Below, piece after piece: positions 1 to 11,041 of a stretch of DNA of 64,000 nt. How positions within the stretch are numbered: the stretch's first letter is position 1; the number at the start of each line of letters is the position of its first letter. The stretch is taken from NCBI GenBank assembly GCA_027257055.1, contig JAPVLO010000972.1, positions 1-64,000 on the forward strand, given 5' to 3'. A model generated the notes under the pieces. It was not told the DNA's origin. It saw nothing but the letters and a program-made list of their open reading frames with translations, and did not search any database. Source of the stretch: Cephalopachus bancanus. Taxonomy: Eukaryota > Chordata > Mammalia > Primates > Tarsiidae. A program made the translations under genes and the position numbers.

Positions 1-115
1 GGTTCATAATCAGGTACCCTTGGTGATGCTACATGCCCCTCCCTTCCCTGGCAGTGTCCTGCTACTATTAATTCCTTTCTTGTAGTGTTATGATAAATGA
101 TGAGCAAGAACTATT
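1..115 (-). repeat. L1 3'-UTR-like fragment, cut by the window edge
   Basis: The stretch resembles two other places in the window (about 7,388-7,490 and 35,975-36,160), sharing an AGGTA..C..TTGATG core followed by GCCCCTCC and GCAGTGTCC-type blocks. The best copy, at 36 kb, continues into a TATGAGTGATTACATGTGGTA block like the antisense of a LINE-1 3' UTR, so I infer an old L1 tail on the minus strand. The family is not resolved. Confidence 0.4.
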
Positions 116-154
116 AACCAGCAATTCAGAAAATATATAAATGACCAATGCATA

Positions 155-432
155 TACAGTCCAATTGGCCCTCTGCATCCATGGGTTTCTCATCTGAGGA
201 TTCAACCATATGTGGATTCAGCTAACCAAGGATCAAGAGTAAAATACATAGCATTTATAGTGTATTAGGTATTACAAGTTATCTGGAGATAATTTAAAGT
301 ATACAGGAGGATATGTGTAGGTTTTATGCAAATATGCCATTTTATATCAGGTGCTCGAGCATCCATGGATTTTGGTATCTGCGGGGGTCCTAGAATCAAT
401 CCCTCATGGATACTGTGGAATGACTGTGTTAA
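155..432 (-). mobile_element. MER2-like (Tigger/pogo) DNA transposon, internally deleted
   Basis: The ends are inverted relatives: TTGGCCCTCTGCATCCATGG on the left and CCCTCATGGATACTGTGG on the right. The inside carries the MER2 blocks GTATTAGGTATTACAAGTTATC and a TTTGGTATCTGCGGGGGTCC motif. It is a non-autonomous element of the Tigger group with no coding capacity. Confidence 0.8.
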
Positions 433-990
433 AATGATGCTCTAGGTTAGGAATAATCAGCAAAATGAAAAGTGAAAGAACAAGGTATCATTTTCCCCCA
501 TTAAATTGGTGAAAATGAAAAAAAATTGATATTATACACAGGTGAGAAAGGTATGAAGATGTATGCTCTTAAATATTTTTGGTAGGAAACAAACTGATAT
601 GAGCTTTTTGGTGAGCCATTCTACAGTGGTAATTAAAATACAAAGTGTATACAGTCTTGCCCCAGCAATTTTGCATCTAGGAATCTATCATACTGTAAGA
701 GTCACAAAAATATATGCACAAGGATACTTATCACATTATGTTGATAACAGTAAATAACTGAAAACATCTCAAATATCAATCAAAGTGATAATGGTTAAAT
801 AATATATGGTACATCGATACTATGGAACAGCCTTTGAAAAGAATGAGGTCAGCATGAAAAGATCTCCAAGTTATATTGTTAAATGAATAAATTGCAGACT
901 AACATGTATAGTATGATTTTATAAAGATGGTAGTGTTTAACTGCCTCAGCATTACTCCTTAGAATTATTACTCATTCTTGCACAAATACA
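433..990 (+). mobile_element. L1ME-type LINE 3' end
   Basis: Sense-strand L1M 3' sequence: CCCAGCAATTTTGCATCTAGGAAT, then GGTTAAATAATATATGGTACAT and GAACAGCCTTTGAAAAGAATGAGG blocks typical of L1ME ORF2-end/3' UTR. It is heavily decayed. The 64-codon frame at 563-757 is an accident of this repeat. Confidence 0.75.
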
Positions 991-1754
991 GTAAATCCCT
1001 GCTACTACATATAACACATGCTGGGGAGCATGTTCCAGAATGACTCATCCTAGACCATGCTGCATTGAATTGCCCACTTGATAAGCTGTGTCCGTAATCA
1101 ATGTCTGAACACGGAAGGGTCTATCACTGACTTCCAACTTGTATCTTTTTTCTCTGAACACAACCTGTTAATACATATGTATGTCTTTCAGCATTCTCAC
1201 AGGCCCAGTGATATATTATTTCAGCTCTTCTGGAAGATGACTGCTTTATCTGTTTGAGGTGCCAGACCTCCTTACCATGAATTTCAGGTTTACCTCATGG
1301 CCTATCTTTTATCTTGAACCATCTTAAATATTCCTTCTAATTTTGGTAAAATGTGTGCACATGCGTGTGTGTGTGTGCATGTGTGTGTGTGCGCGTGTGT
1401 TTAAATGCTCAGAAAAAGATCTGAAAGGAAACTCATATTATCATCAGCAGTTACTTCTGAGTAAAGGAATGTGATTTCCTTTGCTCAGAAAGAATAATGG
1501 TGAGTAAAAGGGAAGTTTCATTTTTTACTCCATAAACTTTTGCATTTTTAGATTTAAAATAGGCATACTTATGTAAACAAGATATAGCACACATAATAGT
1601 TTATACTATGTTTACAATTTCAAGACTAGTTAAACCCACCAAACAACTTGTCTGAGGTTGTAAGTAGGATCCAGACTCTGCTACTTATGACTTCAGATAA
1701 GTCTTCCTCTCAAAAGCCTTTGATCTACCTTTGGGTATTTCCACAGAATTGTCT
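991..1754. other. Intergenic sequence, no gene
   Basis: AT-rich sequence with a short GT-rich microsatellite at about 1,357-1,400. No exon, RNA gene or named repeat recognised. Confidence 0.6.
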
Positions 1755-2585
1755 ATATTACTCCAGATGATACCGCAAGTGACAAATGCTTAAACAATAA
1801 GAGTTTATTATCCCACAAAACAAGAAGTCTAGAGATACTGAGTTCAGGAGTTGATTAATAAGGAATCCTGTCAACACCTTTAAGGACCCAGACTCTTTCA
1901 GTTTTTTCCTTCTGCCATCTTCAGAATGTTGACTTTGTCCTCAGGCTGCCTTCCCACATGGCTGCAAGATGGTTTTCAAGATCTGGGTATCACCTCCAAA
2001 AATGACATGTTTAGAAGAATAAAGTGAGTTATCTAGTACTATTGTCTCTTTTTTTTTTTTTTTTTTTTTTTTGAGTTGGAGTCTCACTCTGTCACCCAGA
2101 CTGGAGTGCAGTGGCTGCTCCCGGCCACCGCAGCCTCGACCTGCTGGGCTCCGGCGATCCTTCCTCCTCAGCCTTCCGAGTAGCTGGAATTACAGGCATG
2201 CGCTACCACGCCCGGCTGATTTTTTGATTTATTGTAGAGATGAGGTCTCGCTGCCCAGGCGGGTCTCGAACCCTCGGGCTCAGGCAATTCACTCACCTCA
2301 GCCTCCCAAAGGCGCGGGATTACAGGCTGAGCCACCGAGCCCGGCTTGTCTCTTTCTTAGGAGCCAGGAAACCTTCCCAGGAACCCCCAGCAGACTTCCC
2401 CTAGCATATCATTTGCCAGATTTGGTTAGTTGCCCATTCCTAAACCAGTCATTGGCAAGAGGAATGGAATAAGTACGATTGGTTTAGAATGATCAGAATC
2501 CACTCCAAGCCCACTTTGCCACCACAGAAACTAGGAATGGAGGCAGTTTCCCTTGAAGCATATTGTTGTGTGGGGGAAAGGTGAG
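1755..2585. repeat. Old LTR-like interspersed repeat, interrupted by an Alu
   Basis: The text on either side of the Alu at 2,051-2,345 reads as one common mammalian repeat (AACAAGAAGTCTAGAGATA..., GCAAGATGG on the left; TAAACCAGTCATTGGCAAG, GGTTTAGAATGATCAGAATCC on the right). I could not assign the family with certainty; an ERVL-related LTR is likeliest. Confidence 0.45.
2051..2345 (-). mobile_element. Alu (young strepsirrhine type)
   Basis: Poly-T followed by a full dimer in antisense. It is flanked by the direct repeat TTGTCTCTTT, a target-site duplication. It carries the 5-base deletion (TCTCGCTGCCCAGG) that marks the younger copies here. The long frame at 2,071-2,472 is its antisense and not a gene. 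Confidence 0.95.
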
Positions 2586-2984
2586 CACCTGAACATTAGG
2601 CCTCCTGTGAGGAGGCAGACAGCAGGGAGTAGATGCAGGATAGGAGCCACACACTGTCTGCCACAATGTCCTGGGGTCTCTCGATCTCATTCTGTACTTC
2701 TCGCTCATCTTTCATGCAGGATCTGATTTCCCTTGTGCATTTCTTATTTCGGGGAATGGTATCATTAGCTGCCCAGTTGCCCAAGTCAGCAAGTCATCAT
2801 GATATTCCTCCTTTCCCCTCCCTTCTTAATCCTTTAGAAAAATCTTGTCAATTATACCTTCTAAATCACTCTTGGTTTTGTTTCTTCTTCATCGCGTGGC
2901 TGCTGCTTTTTTTGTCTCATTTCATATTATCTGTCACCAAAACCATTTTATTAGTCTCTTTTTTAGACGAGATCGGGCGCATTC
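2586..2984. other. Intergenic sequence, no gene
   Basis: Overlapping frames on both strands at 2,493-3,027 have no recognisable protein and conflict with one another. Nothing supported here. Confidence 0.5.
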
Positions 2985-3631
2985 AGGGTGTTATGGCCAT
3001 AGACTAGTCTCTTTTTTAAACATGTAGTTTTTCTAATTATAAAACTACCACATATCTATTATGTAAATTTTGGGGAAGTCCAGAAAATAAAAAGCTTCTA
3101 CAATAACATTGCTCAGAAATAACTATTGTGGAGATTTTTGTGTATGACTTTCTTTGGTTTTCGCTATTCCTGAATCTACATATATGGATAAATAGATATT
3201 ACTTCATTTTGTAAATTGAGATCAAACTTTTACAGTATTTTTATTAACAAAATAGTATAAACTTTTCTTCCTGCCCATAAATAGTCTTCTAGGTTTTCAT
3301 TTTAAAAGCTGCATTATATTTTACCTTATGGAGGTATTGTGATACACCTTGTAAACAAGTCCTTACTGCTGGATTAGATTTTCTCCAATTTTTATATCAT
3401 AAATAATACTTACAATAAAGATATTGGTAGATAAATCTCTCATACACATTTGTGGGATTTCCTTAGAATAAATACATTACCAATATAGAAACTGCCAGCT
3501 CAAAGCACCTGTACATTTTTCCCCATTCATTTTTATTGTGAAATGTTTCACACAGTCCTAAAAGTCTACTGGCCATAATAATAAATATGTATGTAGCCAA
3601 CATCCAGTTTGTCAGACCTTAATATATTTGC
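2985..3631 (-). repeat. Old L1/L2-like 3' fragments
   Basis: AT-rich sequence with motifs of antisense LINE 3' UTR (AAAGCTGCATTATATTTTACC, GGATTAGATTTTCTCC). The family is uncertain. It resumes after the Alu at 3,661. Confidence 0.45.
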
Positions 3632-3660
3632 TTTAGATCTATTTTCTTTTTCTTTTCTTC

Positions 3661-3944
3661 TTTTTTTTTTGAGTTGGTCTCACTCTGTCGCCCAGACTGG
3701 ACTGCAGTGGCCGCTCCTGGCCACCGCAGCCTGGACCTGCGGGGCTCCAGCGATCCTTCCGCCTCAGCCTTCCAAGTAGCCGGAATTACAGGCGTGCGCT
3801 ACCACGCCCGGCTGATTTTTGATTTATTGTAGAGATGAGCGCTCGCCAAGTTGCCCAGGCGGGTCTCGAACCCTCGGGCTCAGGCAATCCACTCACCTCA
3901 GCCTCCCAAAGCGCGGGATTACAGGCTGAGCCACCGAGCCCGGC
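3661..3944 (-). mobile_element. Alu (older strepsirrhine type)
   Basis: Full dimer flanked by the perfect direct repeat TTAGATCTATTTTCT (3,632 and 3,945). It retains CCAAGTTGCCC, so it lacks the 5-base deletion. Confidence 0.95.
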
Positions 3945-3959
3945 TTAGATCTATTTTCT

Positions 3960-4975
3960 TAACAAAGTAAAATACTAAGACATATTGAAATGCCCCATTA
4001 TAGCCTTTCCAGGGCCCATCTTTCCCTGGAGAAATTACATCCTCAATTTGGTGTTTCTCAGCCCCATGCAGGGTTTTAAACTTTTGATATATATATGCAT
4101 ATGCATGCATAAACAATATATAGTACTGTTCTGTTTGTTTTTAAACTTCATACTGCACATATTCCCCTGAGATTGGCTCTTTTTAGAGCATTACACTTTT
4201 CAGGCTTACAGGTTTACATATGTAGCTCTAGTTCATTTATTTTTATGGTTGTTTGTATGATATTCATTATATGGCTATGCCATCAAATTTTAATTTTCTT
4301 CTTGGTGGACATTTACATTATTTTCATTTTTTCTTTCCTTTTTTTTTTGAGTTGGAGTCTCACCCTGTCGCCCAGACTGGAGTGCAGTGGCCGCTCCCGG
4401 CCACTGCAGCCTTGACCTGCTGGGCTCCGGCGATCCTTCCGCCTCAGCCTTCTGAGTAGCCGGAATTACAGGCATGCGCTATCATGCCCGGCTGATTTTT
4501 TGATTTATTGTAGAGATGAGGTCTCGCTGCCCAGGCGGGTCTCGAACCCGCGGGCTCAGGCAATCCACTCACCTCAGCCTCCCAAAGCGCAGGATTACAG
4601 GCTGAGCCACCGAGTCCGGCTTCATTTTTTCACTATGTCAAGCAACACTGCTATAAACATTCTTGTAAATGTCTTCTTGTGTATATGAACAAGAGTTTTC
4701 AGCTGGGATGGAACTGCTGGGGGACAGAGTATGTGCACCTTCAGCTTTACTGTATATTGCCAAATTGGTAGTTTCATCTTACATGACCATCAATACCCCT
4801 GAGTGTGTTTCTTGCTCTACATATTCACCACCACATGGTTTGGCCAGTGTTGCTATCCCCCACCTGTAACCCTGACAATGCACGAGAAGTACTCATTTCT
4901 CTGAATTCTTGTCACCACTGGGTATTATCTGGTTTCCAACTTTGCTAATTTTATTGGGGAAAAAAGATACTTATT
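3960..4975 (-). repeat. L1ME-like 3' UTR remnants around an Alu
   Basis: Antisense L1ME 3' blocks such as CTTGGTGGACATTTACATT before the Alu and ACTGCTATAAACATTCTTG, GCCAAATTGG, CACCACTGGGTATTATC after it. The Alu at 4,339-4,620 interrupts it. Confidence 0.6.
4339..4620 (-). mobile_element. Alu (young strepsirrhine type)
   Basis: Full dimer with the direct repeat TTCATTTTTTC on both sides (4,322 and 4,621) and the 5-base deletion. Confidence 0.95.
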
Positions 4976-5066
4976 GAGGATGTTTAAATACACTTGGATT
5001 CTTTTTTTTTCCTCATTACGAAAATAACACAAATTATCTTAGAAAATTTGAAGATATAGACAAGGA

Positions 5067-5352
5067 GGGCCAGGTGTGGTTGTTCATGCCTATAATCCCA
5101 GCACTTAAGGAGGCTGACCCTGGAGGATTGCTTAAACCCAGAAGTTCCAGACCAGCCCGGGCAGCATGGAAAGATCCAATCTTTACAAAAAAAATTTAAA
5201 AATTGGCCGGGCATAGTGGCACATGCCTGTAATCCCAGCACTTTGGGAAGCCAACTCAGGATCACTTGAGTCCAGGAGCTCAAGGTCGCCGTGAGCTATG
5301 ATCATGCCACTGCACTCCAGCCTGGTTGACAGAGGGAGACCTCAACTCTAAA
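5067..5352 (+). mobile_element. Alu, older
   Basis: Sense dimer starting GGCCAGGTGTGG and ending in a degraded A/T tail (AAATATATATA). It has many substitutions and no clear target duplication. Confidence 0.9.
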
Positions 5353-6379
5353 ATATATATATAGAGAGAGACAAATTAAAAAAAAGAACATGAGTGTCCT
5401 CTTGAAGCCCACCACTTAAATATAATTCTAAATAATATCTGACATTCACACAAATGGTAAGTATTTAAGGTAATAGATATATTAATTAGTTGCCTTAATC
5501 ATTTCACAATGTGTGTATGTATATATATATGCATATAAAATAATGTTATACTCCATAAATATACACAATTTGTCATTTGTCAACTTAAATAAAATTCTGT
5601 TTGAATGATTAATACAGATTAAGGCTAAAACCCACAATAAAGTAAAATCTAACACATTAAATTCTTATTATATATCCAGGGCTGCTCTAGATACCTAATA
5701 TTTCCATAAATAAAATTTATAAATAGATATTTAGTATATATGATATATATACATATATGATGAATACATATACCTTTACAAAAATGTACCTACATGTTTA
5801 TAAACTGCTTTTTTCCCACCTAACAAATAAACCATAATCATTTTCTCATGCTATCTGTATTTAGGACTAGAGGGTGTTATTTAAAGACTTCTATATTCAT
5901 ATCCATCTGTCTCCTCCCTCACCATCCATAAACCAAGGACCAGGCTGAGTCCAGCAACAAGTCCTAGGGGATCTGGCTTCCTGCTGGCTGTACATGGTGG
6001 TGCACCTGACCCAGCTCCACATCTGAAATGAAATTCACATACGATTGTCCATGCTCATTGCTCCAGAAGGCCAACTACCACCTCGGCTTAGGGCCTTCTG
6101 CTGAGGAACTCCCATTTTACCTGTCAGACAATGTAACATGCAATTACTCTTAGCTGCATAGCTTTTCTGTGCTCTCACCCTCCAATTTATACACACTGTC
6201 TGCATCCTCAGCTTCTTGCCTTAACTATCCTCCTTTCAGGACTCCAAACTCTCCAGCTCCTGCTCTGTAGGAAGCTTGGTATTCGATCCTCTTATTTGGC
6301 TTGGTTCATCTGTATACCTGAGGAGATGAAATATATTTAGATTTGATCCGACTTCCATGTCAGAAGAGAGTCTATAATA
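5353..6379. other. Intergenic sequence with old LINE traces
   Basis: 5,360-5,880 resembles an antisense old LINE tail (TATAAACTGCTTTTTTCCCACC). 5,900-6,340 is moderately GC-rich but shows no open frame of note and no RNA gene. Confidence 0.45.
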
Positions 6380-6675
6380 GGCCTACCACAATGACTCATG
6401 CTTTTAATCCCAGCACTTTTGGAGGCTGAGGGCAAGAGGACTGCTTGAGGCTAGGAGTTTGCGACCATCGTGGGCAACATAGCAAGATCTCATCTCTACA
6501 AAAAATTAAAAAATTAGCTAGGCATGGTGGTGCACACCTGTAGTCCTTGCTACTTGGGAGGCTGAGGCAGGAGGATTACCTGAGCCCAGGAGGTGGAGGC
6601 TGCGGTGAGCCATGATCATACACTGCATTCCAGCCTGGGCCACAGAAGGAGACATTGTCTCTAAAAAAAAAAAAA
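6380..6675 (+). mobile_element. Alu, older
   Basis: Sense dimer from CCTACCACAATGACTCATGC to the poly-A at 6,662-6,675. Diverged from the younger copies. Confidence 0.9.
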
Positions 6676-6719
6676 AGATGCTTGGGAATCATGACAACTA
6701 AATGCAATGTGTGATCCTT

Positions 6720-7145
6720 GAGTCAATCCCGGATCAAAAGAAAAAAACAGCTATAAATAATATTATTGGGAGGCTTGACGAAATTTGCATATAAATTATA
6801 TATTAGATAGTAATATGGTGTTAATGTTAAGCTTCCTGAATATGGTCATCGTACTGTGGTTATGAAAGAGAATGTACTTGTTTTTTGGTTGTTTTTTGGT
6901 GATACATGCTGAAGGGCTAAAGTGTTGCTATAGCTGCAATAAACTCTCACTGGTTCAGCAAAAAGAAGCAAGCAAATAAATAAATATGCGTGTTTGTGTA
7001 TCTAAAGCAAATGTGGGGAAGTGTTAACAATAGAATTATAGATGCAGGATCAACAGGTGTTCATTGTTCTATTCTTGCAGCTTTTCTGCTGGTTTGATAT
7101 TTTTCATAACAAAAACTTGGACAGAATAAATAATCAGTAATGAAA
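6720..7145 (+). repeat. Old L1M 3' end
   Basis: Contains CTATAAATAATATTATTGGG, TTGTACTGTGGTTATG-like and CTATTCTTGCAGCTTTTCTG blocks ending in a run of AACAAA, the usual L1MC/ME 3' tail. No coding capacity. Confidence 0.6.
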
Positions 7146-8655
7146 ACAAACAAACAAAAAACTTTGCTCCGGGTCATGTTTTCTGTAAAGCATTCCATGA
7201 CATCCTACTACTGCCCCAAACACACACCTTAAACAATAAATCGCCCAGTTTTCTGGCCTCTTGCAAGATTATCTAGCTCTCTGACCAAGTTATAAGCTCT
7301 TGGAAATCAGGGCTTGTTTTGTGTTGGATCTATACCATATTAGGACTGTATCTGACACAGATTGGATGCTCAGTTGATCCTTTTTTTTTATTATAAGGAT
7401 GTGGGGTACAATTCAGGGTTAGGTATATAAACATTGATCATGCAGGTACACGTGTTGATGAGGTATGCCCCTCCTTCCCCTAGCAGTTTCCTTTTAAAAT
7501 TAATCAAGCTGAGTTTGAAGCTTAGGTAGGATTCAAGCTTAGGTAGGAAGCAGAGAGGAATGAGAAGTTTCCTCAAGAGAGGAATGGCATGTGCAAAGAT
7601 AAGGAAGCAGTAACACATTTTGTTTTAAGAAGAACGTTTGATTTGTCTGGTCAGAATTAAGGATTTGTGTAGGTGAAAATGCCTCGCACACAACAGATTC
7701 TTAATAAACATCTAATGAATAAATGAATGAATAAGATTTGCAAGGCAGGCTTAGATCAGATTAGAAAGGGCTTTGACTACTGAATTGAGAAATCTGAATA
7801 TTAACTACTTCTTAACATTCAGGGTCTTTTCTCAGTAGGGCATGTTCTTGAATGAGTCCCTTATACATCTTTTCATTGAATAATAAGGAAAAGTAGAGAC
7901 CAATGGGAATCTGAAAGTGACCTGTTTCCAAACTCAACAGGAGGAAATGTCAACTCCTCATTCATGCAGGAAAAGCCTCACAGTGGAATTTTAAGACAGC
8001 CAACATCCCTTAGACTAAAGGGTGCCACAGAATATGAAATAATAAATAAATGAATCTATTTAATATGGAATATGTCTGTCTTTGAGAATAATGTCTGAAA
8101 TTGTTTTGGATAATTTTACTATATTTTTAAAGTTTAAGAAGTGCATACTTATGAAATAAATAGACTTGGGGCCTTGATGTTACTTCATAGATTGCAAAAC
8201 TCCCCCTGATGTCACAAGTGAATGTGAGATTAAAATCTTTTAAATAACTTTAGCCCAATTAAGCTGTCCCCAGTAGGCAGTTTTCATATTTATTTAGTAT
8301 GTGTATTATGTTCTTCCAGATAGATTTGTGGAGACTGGCAATTTAAGTAATGCGAAATAATTTGAGTATAATAACTGAGAAAAAGAAAAGTGTGTTGGGC
8401 TTTGAGGTTGTCATTTTCTTTATCATCATAAACAGGCTGGCATCTATTTGATCTTTGTTGGTAACCAAAGTGCACATTTGCTCACAAACCAAAATGACCA
8501 TGGAATGAGAGTGAAGTATATGAGTCTCTTGACTGCTCTGTGAAATAGTTTGTTAGTTTTAGGTTATGGTTCTTTTCTATTTTCAGTCAAATTCTACAAA
8601 AATTTTTGCTGAGAGGAAATGTAAATGTCAGGTGGCATTTTAAAAACCAATTCTG
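7146..8655. other. Intergenic sequence, mostly unassigned
   Basis: Holds an L1 3' UTR-like piece at about 7,388-7,490 (kin of 1-115 and 35,975) and a MIR/L2-like tail at about 7,640-7,735. No gene is supported; the short frames at 7,391 and 8,290 have no recognisable domain. Confidence 0.5.
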
Positions 8656-8950
8656 GGGCCAGGAGTGGTGGCTCACACCTATACTCCCAGCACATTGGGA
8701 GGCTGAGGCAGGAGGATTGTTTGAGCCCAGGAGTTCAAAACCAGCCTAGGCAACATAGTGAGATCTCATCTCTACAAAAATAAAAATAAAATTAGCTGGG
8801 TGTGGTGGTGGGCACCTGTAGTCCCAGCTACTCATAAGGCTGAGGCAGAAGGATTGCCTGAACCCAGGAGGTCGAGGCTGTGATAAGCCATAACTGTGCC
8901 ACTGTACTACAGCATGGACAACAGAGTGAGACCCCGACTCAAAAAAATAA
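8656..8950 (+). mobile_element. Alu, older
   Basis: Sense dimer GGCCAGGAGTGGTGGCTCACACC to A-rich tail. It keeps the undeleted left-arm sequence GCTCACACC. Confidence 0.92.
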
Positions 8951-8974
8951 CACACAGAAATAAAAATCAAGTTT

Positions 8975-9272
8975 GGGACCAGGCATGGTGGCTCATGCCT
9001 ATAACCCCAGTACTTTGGGAGGCCGAGGTGAGAGGATTGCCTGAGCCCACAGGTTCAAGACCAACCTGGGCAACTTGGTGAGACCTCATCTCTACAATAA
9101 AAATCAAAACATTGGCTGGGCATGGTGGTGTGTGCCTGTAGTTCCAGCTATTTGGAAAGCTGAGGCGGAAGGATCGCCTGAGCCCAGCAGGTCGAGGCTG
9201 CGGTGGTCGGGAGCGTGCTACTGCACTCCAGTGTGGGCAACACAGTGAGACTCCAACTCAAAAAAAAAAAAA
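8975..9272 (+). mobile_element. Alu, intermediate age
   Basis: Sense dimer directly after the previous Alu. The target duplication AAAATCAAGTTT / AAAATCAATTTT brackets it and it ends in 13 A. Confidence 0.93.
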
Positions 9273-9445
9273 ATCAATTTTGGGCCCAATTATTAGTGTT
9301 AATTTGTTCCAGAATGTTTAATATTAGTGGAAAGACATCATCATTGGTGTTCAAAGTGACTTGTAGTTCACTACGCAGGTGAGCATTCTTTTTGAAGAAA
9401 GCAGACAAGATAATTTGATCTGTTTCAAGTAATAAAGTAGAATCA

Positions 9446-9735
9446 CCAGGCTCGGTGGCTTAGCCTGTAATCCCAGTGCTTTGGAAGGCCGAGGTGAGTG
9501 GATTGTCTGAGCCCACGGGTTCCAGACCTGCCTGGGCAACTTGGCGAACCCTCATCTCTACAATAAATAAAAAATTAGCCGGGTGTGGTAGCGCGCGCCT
9601 GTAGTTCCCCTACTTGGAAGGCTGAGAAAGAAGGAACGCCGGAACCCAGCAGGTTGAGGCTGCAGTGGCTGGGAGCGGCCACTGCACTCCAGTCTGGGCG
9701 ACAGAGTGAGACTCCAACTCCAAAAAAAAAAAAAA
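9446..9735 (+). mobile_element. Alu (strepsirrhine type)
   Basis: Starts CCAGGCTCGGTGGCTTAGCC and ends in poly-A, bracketed by AAGTAGAATCA. Carries the shortened left-arm motif (CTTAGCCTG). Confidence 0.95.
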
Positions 9736-10471
9736 AGTAGAATCAAGTGATAAATCATATGACCTGTATGTACAAATGTACTGTGACACAGCTAAATAAG
9801 TCACAACTATTCACCACAGGCCAATTTCATGACAGAGAAAGGGTTATGTATCAGTTAGCAATGTTCCCTTACAACCAACCCTGATGCATTTGTAGGCAGG
9901 AGCATAATTTTCTAGTATCAGGCCAGTCCACCAAGTCCAGCCAAACTCTGTATCTTGCTAGACTTTTATAAAGATGAGCACATCACATGAGCCAAATACT
10001 CTTCCCCAATTTTAAACATGATAGCACTACTTTTCAGAGAAAATGTAAATCATGTTCTTCAACACTAATGGAATAGAAGTATTCATAGATATTGTGTTCA
10101 GTGTGATCCAATAATTGATGCATAAAACAGATATCTTGTAACAGAACATTTTTTAAAGTTCAAAAAGATAAGAATTAAGCCTCAGAAAATAAACCACTGT
10201 GAAGAAAGATAAAAAGAAAAGAGATTGGGGTTTCTCTGAAGACCCAGCTCAGAGGCCCTGTCCTCCCTGCGACAAGAGGCCTTTGCCATGGAAACCGGAG
10301 CATCAGCTGTAGGGGATTGTGATGCGATGAGTAGACAGGAAGAGGGTGGTAATCGGCGGCCAGTCCTCTTTCTTTAAGACCTCCGCCCAAGACTTGGCGG
10401 CACCAAGTCCCGAGCACTCGCAAGAGTGGTGACCTGAACCAGTGCAGAGGGACCGCCGACCTACCGCCTTG
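9736..10471. other. DUSP21 upstream region
   Basis: Repeat-poor sequence. A TGA at 10,430-10,432 is in frame with DUSP21, so coding cannot extend beyond it. A GTG at 10,442 is in frame but is not a credible mammalian start. No TATA box or CpG island is obvious, so the promoter and 5' UTR bounds are unknown. Confidence 0.6.
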
Positions 10472-11041
10472 ATGACAACACCCTCGGGTCCCCGTCCTTC
10501 TCAGGCTGTCGGGCAGCCTGCCATCCACAGCCTCTCCCTGATAACCGGCAGCCTGTACATCAGCAATGGTGTGGCCGCCAACAACAAACTCTTGCTGTCA
10601 AGCCACCGCATCACCACAGTCATCAACGTCTCAATAGAGGTGGTGAACACCGTCTTCGAGAACATTCAATACATAAAGGTGCCCGTGGCCGATTCTCCCA
10701 GCTCGCGTCTCTACGACTTTTTTGATCTTGTTGCTGATCACATCCACAGCGTGGAAATGAAGCAGGGCCGCACACTGCTGCACTGCGCCGCGGGAGTGAG
10801 TCGCTCGGCCACCTTTTGCCTTGCCTACCTCATGAAATACCACGCCATGTCCCTGCTGGATGCCTACACATGGACCAAGTCGTGCCGCCCCATCATCCGG
10901 CCTAACAATGGCTTTTGGGAACAGCTCATCCACTATGAATTCAAACTGTTTAGTCAGAACACCGTGCACATGATCAACTCGCCGATAGGTTCCATCCCTG
11001 ACATCTATGAGAAGGATGTAAGTTTGATGATGCCAATGTGA
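10472..11041 (+). CDS. DUSP21: Dual-specificity phosphatase 21
   Basis: Atypical dual-specificity protein phosphatase, expected to remove phosphate from Tyr and Ser/Thr. The frame is intact, 189 codons in a single exon, close to the usual 188-190 of DUSP18/DUSP21. The catalytic loop is HCAAGVSRS with Cys105 and Arg111; the likely general acid is Asp74 in VPVADSP. The substrate-loop segment SNGVAANNKLLLSS (about 31-44) and the C-terminal RPIIRPNNGFWEQL block (about 139-152) are conserved. I start at ATG 10,472 because the family begins MT and an in-frame stop lies at 10,430; Kozak context is weak (T at -3). DUSP18 is very similar; the DUSP21 call rests on synteny, about 22 kb upstream of KDM6A in the same orientation as in human. 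In human the gene is testis-biased, so the same is only inferred here. Confidence 0.9.
   Translation: MTTPSGPRPSQAVGQPAIHSLSLITGSLYISNGVAANNKLLLSSHRITTVINVSIEVVNTVFENIQYIKVPVADSPSSRLYDFFDLVADHIHSVEMKQGRTLLHCAAGVSRSATFCLAYLMKYHAMSLLDAYTWTKSCRPIIRPNNGFWEQLIHYEFKLFSQNTVHMINSPIGSIPDIYEKDVSLMMPM

Noticed and set aside
2071..2472. Frames with [15 protein letters not shown] or [15 protein letters not shown]
   Set aside because: These are translations of antisense Alu and recur at almost every Alu in the window.
10442..10471. Ten-residue N-terminal extension of DUSP21 from a GTG
   Set aside because: GTG is not a usual nuclear start and the family begins at the next ATG.
10175..10969. Minus-strand frames across and upstream of DUSP21
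   Set aside because: Shadows of the DUSP21 reading frame and its 5' flank; no protein family.
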